Positions 53,501 to 64,000 of a DNA stretch of 64,000 nt are shown piece by piece. The DNA lies in contig SSBO01000003.1 in the NCBI GenBank assembly GCA_005281725.1, forward strand, positions 9,186,370 through 9,250,369, in the 5' to 3' direction. The number at the start of each line of letters is the position of its first letter. Positions within the stretch are counted from its first letter, which is position 1. The position numbers and the translations under genes are program-made. Origin of the DNA: Wuchereria bancrofti (Eukaryota > Nematoda > Chromadorea > Rhabditida > Onchocercidae). The notes below the pieces were generated by a model. The model worked only from the letters and a program-made list of their open reading frames with translations, was not told the DNA's origin and did no database searches.

Positions 53501-56500
53501 TGTTCTCATACCAACTGATCGGTCGCCTTCAGGATTTGTAGTTGTTTCAACTGTTAAAAGATAATTCAACAAATCAATCATACCATTTGTCTAATTAATA
53601 CTAACAACAGCATTATATTAAAAATGCCATTCCCATTCTGGACCACTAAACTAACCATTTTCTTGTTCTTCATGTTCAGCTTCATCGGTAGCATGCTGTT
53701 CGATATCAGCTCGTATTTCACTACCTAACTTCATGAAACGACCACTTGTGGATACCTTCAAAATAAAGAAAGTCAGTGTTTGCTCAATTTCAGAGCTACA
53801 GAATACACGAATCTCCTACTCCTTTAACCCATCTCGTCTGCCAATTATCATCCTTTCCAATACTGGTCTTTACAAAAATCCGGAGTAAAATCTTCAAATC
53901 TTCATAAATTAGAAATCATAATGTGCAATAAATCTCCAAAAACAAGAAATAATCATACCTGTCCCATCGGACTCCCTCGATAGCGCTTTCGCGGTTCTAA
54001 AACATCTGACCCAGTTTCAATTTGATCACTAAAAATTGTAAATTAAATCAAAAATTCAAATGAAATCAGGAAAATTATGGAAATAGCATAAAAATGATGA
54101 GAAAGAACAATGACATGGAGACGATGGGAAGAAACAACTTTGATGGTATGTATGCTCGCTTTCTTGGAGTATCATTTTCATTGCGGTTCATCGAAATTCC
54201 CTGTGGTCCCACTTGCAACACCGTTCCTTGCACTGCAATTGGTATATCCCCACTTGCTACACTGCTTGTTATGATATTCGCTCCATCACCATTACCAGAA
54301 GTAACTACAAAGCAATACTAAGTTAAAATTTGCCTATTAATTATAAACTAATCATTCGTTGCGCAAAATCCTAGACCATCACAATGGAATCTTCGACTAA
54401 AAGCTGTCATACAATATCATCATACAGTCCCCAGTACTGTGTGTGACACGTTGATGGAAAGTTTAAAAGCTAAAAATGTTGAAAATGCAATAAATCTTAA
54501 CCAAAAAACTCGCAAACTAACCATTATGTTGCTGTAATCGTACTTGCATAATATCACCAGAAGAGGATTGGCTCACAGTGTTGCTCTGCAAAAGAAACTT
54601 TACCTGTAAACATTCTCCAAAGATTGAAAAAATAAAGATATAAAACTGTTTTGTTGGATAAAAAAATATGCATCAAAAACTAGCTACTATAACAGTTCCT
54701 GAAATTTTCAGTTTAACAAAAGCAACGCACTGAAGAGGCAAAATATTGATAGCTGAACCGAAGATTATTATTTTCTTAACCACAACTGACATTTTTATCT
54801 TACTGAATTAGAAGATTTAAAAACTATTGATAGTTCAGATGAAGTTGCATAATACGTTTCCACATTTCCTATCCCAACACAACTCTCGGTCACACTGTTT
54901 CAAAATTTTAAAATTTTGGAATCTAGGAACAGCAAAAACTATATCAGATCCCACTGCATTTAAGCAACAAGCACACATATGCACAAGTTACAATCTGAAC
55001 AGCAGATGAAGCAAAAAAAGCTAAAGAGGCACTTGGAGAAGCTAATGCTCAATTGTATCCACCAAAGCATGACTTATAATATGTTAATGAACTGAAAAGG
55101 CATTTTGAATTTTCAAATGAGTCCTAGCATTCTGCTACATGGATAGGTTAAAGGTAGCAATACCTGTTCACTAGTTGTTGATACAGGTGTGCTTCGATGT
55201 GCTTCGTGCTCTTCAATACTTCCAACCACTGTTACTTCTTGTTTCGTATCTCCAAATTTCTCAATCTGAGTAGCATCTACCGTTGCGACAGGTTTAACAT
55301 ACGGCACTGAATGCGAAGTCGTTGGTGTTTCTGAAATATATTACCTATAACCTTTCATACAGCAAAAGAAAATAGATGGAGGAAAAAAATCCTTTCACTA
55401 AAATATTTTCTCTATAATAATCCAAAAGCAGTTTAAAGCAATTGAAAAAAAAATATATTATCCAGCTCATTCGGATTCTGAGCTCATAAACTTTTCGTAT
55501 AAACGACACCATACCATCAAAGCAGTATAAAATATTTGAGAAAGAGTTAAGCATATTTCTGGATATAATAATTTACCTTCTTTAGATAAGGAAAGAAAAT
55601 CTGCTCCAGCAATATTGGTAGCAAGAGGCGCAGCAATAGAAGAGCTCTGACTTTGAGAAATCACAGGCGTGGACGAGCTATAAAAACAGTTCAGTGAAAT
55701 TCAAATTCAAACCATTACGAAATTCAACATAAATCGTAACTACTGTACAATTTCGCTCTGAAGGAAACAATTGAGGAGATCGATTAGTTTCCATATAAAT
55801 TAGCATTACATTACAAAATAATCGATAGAAAAAAGAGAAAAAAGCAATTGTATATATATGCAGTGGGAAAACACTGCGATGAATTGTCTGCGATAAAAAC
55901 GTAACAAAAATGACGTCTGCAACTTCAACTTCAGAAGAGTTCATAGGGCGCCTCGAATTAGATAAACAAATAACTAAACAAGCATGACCTGTCTCATACT
56001 AAAAATGGAATTCGACAATTATTCATAAAAAAAGAATACCTAACAGATTTGACGAATGCTGTGCCGGAAAAACCAGGGCGACTGTTGGCTTCTTTACGAC
56101 AAGTGTCTAACGCAGCTTCCAGTACTTTTATCTTCCCTTGATAAGCCTCATCTGATTGCTTAGCTGTTTCAAGTTCTTCTCGCAATCGAGCCACTTCCTG
56201 CTCTTTCTTGGTTAGCATACTTGTAATCGAATTTAATCGAAAACGTAATTCTTCTGCAAAACCATATTTCTAGAAAATGAGGACGAAAATATCATATAAT
56301 TAATTGCAAATAAGCGATTGGAAATATTTTAAAATTAATAAAAACTACGAAATATAAAATTTAGCGTATATATATATAAATACAAAGGAAAGAACTGAAA
56401 ATATTCATTGACTTCTCAAGGAATACAAACCCTTCGTATCACTTTCTGTTTTCAGTTCTCGGAACTTAGCCTCGGCCTCGTTCAGTTTTGCCTGCGCTAC

Positions 56501-59500
56501 CTTGTACTTTTCAGCAGACTCTTCCAGTTGCTTGGACAAATCCTAAAATCAATCCAATCTATAAGCGGGTCAGAAAGTATCATTGATGCAAAAGAAGTTT
56601 CAGTACATATAACAGAACCTATTCGTAAAAACTTGTTGCAATGCTAGGAAGGCAAGCTCTGGGTAATACCTAAAATAAGGCGAAATATTTCCAAAAGCTT
56701 TCAGGAGATTAATAAAAAAAAAATGATAAGAGTCAGTCGGCAAATTCAGATGATTTGAAAGAGTGACAACTAATTCGTCCATAAATAATAAAGCACATAG
56801 AAGACCAAAACTGTAAGCCTTTTACAAAGTATCCCGTAGTTTTATTCGGCTACTACAATACTATTTGTACACTGCAGCTCAAAACTCTCACTAATTTCTA
56901 AGTTAAGGAACGACAAGAAAATCCAACCTTATTCTGCTGATTAAGTCCTTCCAGCTGTTTCAACTGTGTTTGAAGAATTGTGCTTGCTTTCGCTGGCTGT
57001 GTACCACTCGTTCCCATATCAATTGGCCAACCAGTTCGCGGTACAACTTTCTAAAAAAAGGGTATCAAATTCAAAAATAATGCTAGGGATGCTAACTAAC
57101 TTCGCCGCAAACAGATCAGAAGATCAATTGAAAAGTCAAGCTGGAAACTTTATAAAACGGTTATGCAGTCAGCTGTATGTAAAATTGCATCACCTGTTGC
57201 TTTTGTTTCTCAATCTCAGCTCGTAATGAAAGCAATTCCTGCTTCAATCTTGCAGTTTCGGTAGTATTTTCCTCCTCTACTATTGATTTCTCCGCCAGCA
57301 TCGCTTTCAATCCTTCAACGTCTTTTTCCAATGTTTGAGATTTCATTCTATATCGACGTGCAAGTAATCTAGCTTGCTCAAATTTTGCTGATAGTTTAAG
57401 TCGTTCCGATTCACTTTCATCAAATTTCTTCTGCATATCCATCAGGGCTTCCCTGGAAACAATATTCTTAACAGCTTTATTAAGAAATAATACAGTGAGC
57501 GTTAGCAATAGATACTTAGTTTCTGCCAAAATTTATTAGAAATACAAAAAACCATGTTGCCATTTAGAGAAAAGTATGAAAACTTCGACGTTACTGAAGC
57601 ATAGTTTTTAATCAATCAAATATAAATTATGGATTAACTCAGATTCAATATGTCAAACTATCCGAAAGGTGCCAGATGATACTGATCTGTTTCGTTAGCC
57701 ACTTAATACAATATACAAAGTCCTAAGATATATTAGATTTCAAAAATTGGATCGATTCACCACGATAAGGAAACAGCCAAACTTGCAAGATGAATTTATA
57801 TTTCAGTGTAAGATGTAAAAACTGTAAAATAGCGCAAGATTATCGTTGTTTGCTAAATACGATGAAACTTACTTAAATGTTGATTCTTGAACAGATTTTT
57901 CCATTTCCTTTTTCAACGAGTCACGCTCCGCTGCTATTACACTTAGTCTGCGTTTTAGTGATTCGACTTCGTTACTACAATTTTAAACATTTTTAATGAG
58001 AAAAAAGGTAGGAAAACCTACATGATTAAATCAAAATAACAAAATAATCGAGAGAGGACATATTGGTAAAAAATTATACTTTAAAGCAACTACTCTTTCG
58101 GGTCCAAATTTACCCAACGAAATCAGTGCTTGATTGTGCCTTTCTTTCCAGGATTCGAGCTAAAAAAAACTTCGGTATATTTAACAATAAATAAAAATGA
58201 AGAATCGGTTTTCTTAAAGTTCCTTAGAACATCGTTCAGAAGCCCATCCAATAATAAACTCAAAGAAACATCTTAAGCAGGAATACTCGAAAATCAAAAG
58301 TAATACAAGAAAAACATTACTTCCTTTCGGCAAGTTTGCAAGTCAGCAGAAACATTTTGCAATCTTCCCCTTTCCGTAACTTTTTCTGCATTCAAACTAG
58401 AAACACGTACTTGCAAATCGTTTATCTGAAAAAAAATGAAGATATAACCAAGTTATAACCATTTCTTTAAAGTTTTTACATCAGTTCTCAGTTATTATAA
58501 ACAGAATGTACATTTTTCGACAATTGTTCAGTATGACGAGTTAATTTTTCATTCTGCATTTTCAAGTTCTGATTTTCCTTTTGTATATCTTCCATTAAAC
58601 TCAGTCGAGCTACCATTTCACTTTTTTCTGCAATTGCCCGAACATGTGCCTGGAAATATGATTTAGGCAATTACTAGAGTGTAATTTAAGTAATCTGAGT
58701 ATTCTGGCATGGAGAATAAATTCTGATGAATTTAGACAACAAAACAAAATGTAAATTTAAATTAACAATGAATAATGGAGCAAATCAATAAGGCAAAATA
58801 AACAAACTTCGGCTTCTTTCCGAAGTATTTGAATTTCTTCTTCTAATTTCAGCCGATGTTCGTCAGCCGTAGCTTGTTGAACTTGCAAACGCTTCCACTG
58901 TAGTTCAGCATTCATCATTCGTTCCATAGACTAAACTAAATATATTAACACAACTAAAATTAAATAATCACCAATATTTTGGTGATTTATAAGTTTTAAA
59001 ACACAGTATGTTTCAGAAGAGATATGAGTCGACATTACTTGTCGATTTTCTCCTTGTAAATATTTGATGACTTCATGCAATGCAGCAGCTGATTTCGAAC
59101 CAGCAGGTGAAACAATATCTTCATTGGAAGTTGAAGTGCTTCCAGAACGTTCCAGAACTGCCATACGTTCCGTTACCTGCAACGAATTATTGAACATAAT
59201 CCAAAAATCACCTTCGCCCATTATGCTAGATGAAGGCCTTAAATAATCGTCCTAATCATACGATTTCACATCTTACATTTGTTTGATTCACAAAAATTAG
59301 CAGTTTCTAAGATTCTGCTACAGAAAGAATTGAACTGAATAGACTGTAACAAATCTATCGCCAACAAGAAACAAGTTAAAGTATGTATTTAGGGTTACAT
59401 GCCAGAAACGTTCACCTTTACCAAATTATCACCCAATTCCTCAAGTTTGTGCTTTTGTTCCTCAATTAATTTATTAGCTAAATTGAGTTCTTCCTCAAAC

Positions 59501-62500
59501 CGATTCCTTTCAACACGAAGTGCAGCCTGAAAACCACTTAATTATTGTGGAAATGCACTTGTAAAATAAGAAAACAGTGAAAACAACACAAAGAATCGAG
59601 GGATCACAAACCACTTCCGATGAACAGCTTCGCCTAACATCTTCGGATTTCTGCTCAACTTCGACTGCAGTGTTTTTCAAATTCACCAATTCAGCCTCCT
59701 TAACATGAAGCGATTGCTCCAATTTTTCGATGTCTACCTTCATTCGACTGCTTTCTTCATCAAACTATACAAACAAAATTCTTAGACAATTTAAATGATA
59801 CACTCAATATATTCACTGTTTTAGCCTCCTCTACTATCCAAAGAGCGAATACTAATTTTGTTCCGTCATCATTAATTATCGTATTTATTATTTTGCCCGC
59901 TACTTCGATGCTATCGTAGTCTTTTCATAGTGCAACGATACACTATAGCAAAAATTTACTTAAATCGCCCAAAATTTCAACTTTTACTAAGCAGCAATCG
60001 AACCTATCAATACTGTGTATTGCTATCGACTATCTCAAATAATTCCACAATCACAAACCATTACGGAAAGATGGAGATCATAGAGAATTCTGCTTATAAC
60101 CACTCAAATGCAAAAAAAGAAATGAAATGCCGAAATCAACATCATTTTAAAACATCTTATCAAAATTACACAGGAAGAAAAAATTTTGAATATACCGAAA
60201 CTTTTGCAGCAGCAATTTTAGCATTTTCTAATTCCAGTTCATGTATCCGAGCTTCAGCGTTAACTCTCTGTATATCCAAAATGCTATATCGTTTCTCCAG
60301 ACTGTGATATTCTTTCATTTGCTCTATCTTCAGCTGCTCCTTTTCAGCAGCTCCTTCTTGTAGCTTTTGCTCCAACAGGGCAATTTTTTCGCGTTGATTT
60401 TCGACTGCTGTCACACTAAAGAACACTTCATTGGTCCTTGCATATCTCTTTATTTCTGGCTATGATTTTCACACTAATTTTTTAATTAAGTTTTTGTGTT
60501 TAAACATAGCATCTAGTTTATTATTTTACTCGCTACTTCCATGCTGTAGTTTTACCACATTGTAATGATACAATGCTAACAAAAATCCAGTATAAATTGC
60601 CTCAAATTTTAACTCTTACTAAGTAACAATCAAAATCCAATTAATACTTCGTCTCTTAATATTCCCAACTATACGACGAAAAAAAAAAGTGTAATGACCT
60701 TTCAGCTAATTGTCCTTTTATCAAATCCAACATCGCTTGTAGGCTGCTTCGTTCCGCAAGAGCACTCTGTGAAAAAATAATGCAAATTTTGACTAAATTC
60801 ACTGACTATAATAAAATAATAAACACAACAAATAAAGAAGTATAATAAATTAACTTACTGCTCCCTGTTCCAGTAATGTTGTTTCCATGTTATTACTCAA
60901 TTTGCTAATTTCAGCAAGTTCTTGTTCACGTATCACCAGCATTTTTTCACTTGCTGAAAATCGAATTTTCTCAAAAAACATATAGCATTCTGACAAGGAT
61001 TCAAAAACATTTTTGTTTCCAATTGACTACGGTGACTTGATTATCTAACGAATTGCTTCTTCGATAGCATAGTATTGCATGAACCCTACTAGAATTTCCA
61101 TTTCCTAGCAATTCGCAGTGATTCAATGCTACTCATTTCTCAGAGGAAAGGTTTTGTGAAAATGTGACAGATTGGTGCTATCTGAATATCAAGAACATGT
61201 GTCATTCCATAAAATATGTGAAAGTTTTTCGCAGTTTATGATAGAAAGGAAACCTTCTAGCTTGTTAGACATGTCCTTCAGTTGATTTTCCAAATAACTG
61301 TTACGATTTCGAAGCTGTTGTGCTTCTTTTTTACAACCGGCATCAGTAGATTCTGGAAAATGATAAACTGAGATTATGCGCTCATAATAATACAATAGAA
61401 TTTAAAATCGAGACGAGTAAATCTTAAACAATTTCATACCAAATTCGCTTGATTAAGGGAAAGTAATTGCAACTACTGTTCACTTTAAATTCAATAATAA
61501 TTCATATACCAAGAGATGTATCAGGTGTTTTTAACTGATTCATCAAGTTATCATATTTTGCTTGCAGTTCACTTAATTCTTTATCTTTCCAAGTTAATCG
61601 ATCTTCTGCTGATTTCTTGCTTGCCAGTGCCTGGTCACGTTCCGTTTGGATTTTATTTGTTGTCATCTGGAATTAGCCTTCCTACAAAACTCGATTCTGA
61701 ATGAGAAAATAATTCCATTTGCACTCATTCATGAATCACAAAAAACGAAAATTTTGGGAAAAATATACCTTCAAATCCAAACTGATCAAACGATGCTGTT
61801 CCGAAATTTCACTAACAAACTTCTTCAAAGATTCATTTTCATTTTTGGCAAGTTTTAGCTGACTCTCGAGAATTTTCACCTTTTCTTCATCATTATGTTG
61901 TAGACGACTCTGAAAAGAAGTTTCCGACAATACCTACCTATTTTGAAATTAATCCGAAACATCATAAAAACTATTTCCCCTATATAAATCCTTTCCCCTC
62001 CTCACTTCCACTCCAAATGATCATAAAATATTCCATTTAGTACTTCAAAACCAAAAAAAAAAAAAAAAAAAAATTGCACGTCTCTCAAAAAACCGAAAAT
62101 TAGGAAAGTCAAACAATAACCTCCAGCTGCTTTAAAGTAACCGACATTTTTTCATTACTGTAATTTGATTCTCGTAGAATATGCAACTCCTGCTGTAATC
62201 GCGCTTCTCTGCTTCGCAGAAGCGAAAGTTGTTCCATAAGAGCTTCCACATCAGTCCTACAGAGAGAAGTTCATCACTTTTAATATTTTGAAAACAAGAA
62301 CGAAATATAATATATAAGGAATATTTTAAACACTCTCAAACTCTACAATCGATATTACTCAAAGTTGTATTGCGAATGACATCCTAATACAGTACATTAA
62401 AAACGAACTTATATTTAGCAACTTCTGCTTTCGTTTCCATGAGTTCTTCCTGCAACTTCCTACATCGTTCATCAGTCATCTTGTAGTTGTTATCCATTTT

Positions 62501-64000
62501 GATATACTTCTCACGGATCAAACTTAATTCGTTGGAATCATTTTCCGACTAAAAAAAGACTAATTAAATTAATAAAGAAAGAATTTTCATCATTACGTTA
62601 TTCACATTTAATCTTAGGCCTATTCACTTTATTTAGACATCGTTTCTACGTATTTTCCACAACTCATGTCAAGTTCAAGGCTCTTTCTTGTAAAAACAAA
62701 GCGCAATACATAATTTGCAACTCCACGCAACCTGCTATTTATCATTCAACTTCCTTTATAGCAATTATATAATATTAAACAATAAACTGATAACAAGAGG
62801 AGCACGTTCGCCTTTTACACATGTCAAAAAGCAGAAATCAATCTCAAGCTTAGATTCCTAATAAAGCTTCAAGCTAACGCATACTTCCCAGTGATGCTAT
62901 TACCTAACATAGAAACATTGGACATGTTGTTTCAGGAAATAGAGAACTTCCATAGAACATTTTTGAGCAGTAGAATGATTTCTTACCTGCTTTGTAAGCA
63001 TCAGGTGTGTCTGTCTCTGTACTTCAATATCAGCTTCCAATTTTCCGTTTGTTTTGCGTAATTCCGCAATTAAAGCAAACTGCTGATCAATTCGTCCTTG
63101 CAGAAGCCTTAAGTAAAATTTGTTTAAATTAAGAAATTTACTTAAGATTCCAAAATTTAGAAAATTATGGATTAAAAAACTTTCACACAAATGTGCTAAA
63201 ATTATTTTTTCCGTATCCTCACAAAAAGGAAAACAATGAAAATAAACAGATAACTGACTTGTCGGAGTGATGTTTTTCCTCGCGAAACAGATCTAAGCTT
63301 TTCTCAGCTCGTTCCAAATGCACTCGCAATATTGCGTTCTCAGAGTTGGCTTCTTGAATTCGTTTGTTCAGAGCATGAGACTGTAAAATAAGATTTCTGT
63401 AAATAAGATTTTTCACAATAACACCTCTATTCCTTATTTCAGTCGTGAATGTGGAAACATGAAAACCAGGTTGTCGTTCCTTTTAAGAAAGTACCATGCC
63501 GGTGAAAAAAGAAATGAAACTATAAACTTCTTTTAACCTGAAGAATATTTGATTAGTAATTATTCTGAAAAAAGAAATCAAAAACACGGAAAAAATGATA
63601 CCTCTTCCAAAGTTTTTCTTTCGTTACCAACTTTTTTATATGTATCACGTTGTTTTTCTAGTTCTTCAATTACCATGTTCTGCTTTGAATTTTCATCTTT
63701 GAGAAAATCCAACTTCTTGACAGCATCATTGAGAGCATCGGTAAGTCGATTAATCCTAGAAAGTAGAAAATTTGAATCGATATTTATCAATTTTGAAATA
63801 TGAAACGGTGAATACACACGCGATCAGAAAAATGAAAAATACTGTTCAACATACTCTTCACTTTTAGTCTCCTCTACTGCGCGTTCGCGATTAGCATTAG
63901 CTGTGCGTAAATCAGACATCAATTTTTGGTTTACTTTCTGCATCTCACCAATTGAATTCCACAGGACATCGCGGTCTTCATCGTTCATTGGCGGCGAATC
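50539..64000 (-). CDS. TPR: Nucleoprotein TPR (nuclear basket), C-terminal part, 5' end outside window
   Basis: TPR is the long coiled-coil protein of the nuclear pore basket, acting in mRNA export, chromatin exclusion at pores and spindle-checkpoint support. About 39 small - strand exons are visible, totalling roughly 1,700 codons. The first are 64000-63855, 63755-63602, 63380-63259 and 63107-62987; the last three are about 51496-51446, 51239-50979 and 50630-50539, ending in TAA. From 64.0 to 56.0 kb they code for continuous heptad coiled coil. It includes EQARLLARRYRMKSQTLE (near 57.35 kb), in the place of the family's KKIGRRYKTQYEELK. From 55.7 to 54.1 kb there is a Ser/Thr/Gln-rich region, then a basic patch (EPRKRYRG, 54.0 kb) that may be an NLS. 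Next come long acidic stretches (DEEMLEEMEDEEFDEEEPDEE; DDDDGVILIEDDDDDGE) like the acidic tail of vertebrate TPR. The end is Arg/Gly-rich (LRRGRGYRM). The first residues in the window correspond to about position 560-590 of human TPR. Middle exon borders are approximate. Confidence 0.9.

Noticed and set aside
1..64000. CRISPR arrays, tRNA or rRNA genes, transposase or integrase genes, bacterial (endosymbiont) insertions
   Set aside because: The repeats have no unique spacers of constant length, no cloverleaf or rRNA core was recognised by eye, and no segment showed prokaryotic gene style or transposase motifs. A tRNAscan or BLAST search could still find short items missed by reading.

Overview
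The window is very AT-rich eukaryotic nuclear DNA. It carries many small exons, short GT-AG introns with TTTTCAG or TTTTAG acceptors, and closely spaced genes. Gene content and style fit a nematode, most likely a filarial (clade III) worm; the species call is inference. No bacterial, viral or CRISPR material was recognised. I found nine protein-coding genes by joining exons by eye and checking that reading phase is kept across each splice.

Layout. From 2.8 to 29.0 kb seven genes lie on the + strand: WASHC1 (WASH complex subunit, 2792-6106), PIGP (GPI-GlcNAc transferase subunit, 6780-7789), NOA1 (mitochondrial circularly permuted GTPase, 7826-13369), SNX14 (PXA-RGS-PX-nexin C sorting nexin, 14487-21105), a PRELID1-like mitochondrial lipid-transfer protein (22436-24199), MMGT1/EMC5 (25077-26894) and NDUFAF6 (complex I assembly factor, 26945-29017). 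From 32.1 to at least 45.2 kb a CLC-type chloride channel of the CLC-1/2 (nematode clh) class lies on the - strand; its first exon or exons were not found. From 50.5 kb to the right edge a long - strand gene encodes the C-terminal three quarters of the nuclear-basket protein TPR; its 5' part lies beyond the window.

Functional themes. Three products are mitochondrial (NOA1, PRELID1-like, NDUFAF6). Four act in the endomembrane system (WASHC1, PIGP, SNX14, MMGT1). The other two are a chloride channel and a nuclear pore protein. Only two neighbour pairs look close enough for co-expression: PIGP-NOA1 (36 nt from stop to start, same frame) and MMGT1-NDUFAF6 (50 nt).

Non-coding structure. Two minisatellites sit in introns of the chloride channel gene (33.7-34.86 kb and 41.6-42.3 kb). 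A 1.1 kb block at 46.35-47.45 kb is repeated almost exactly at 47.47-48.57 kb across a single N, probably an unmerged assembly overlap. A degraded copy of part of an SNX14 exon lies in the following intron. No new multi-gene system was found. The most interesting biology is the PIGP-NOA1 junction, where one acceptor could serve both as the last cis-splice site of PIGP and as the trans-splice site of NOA1.
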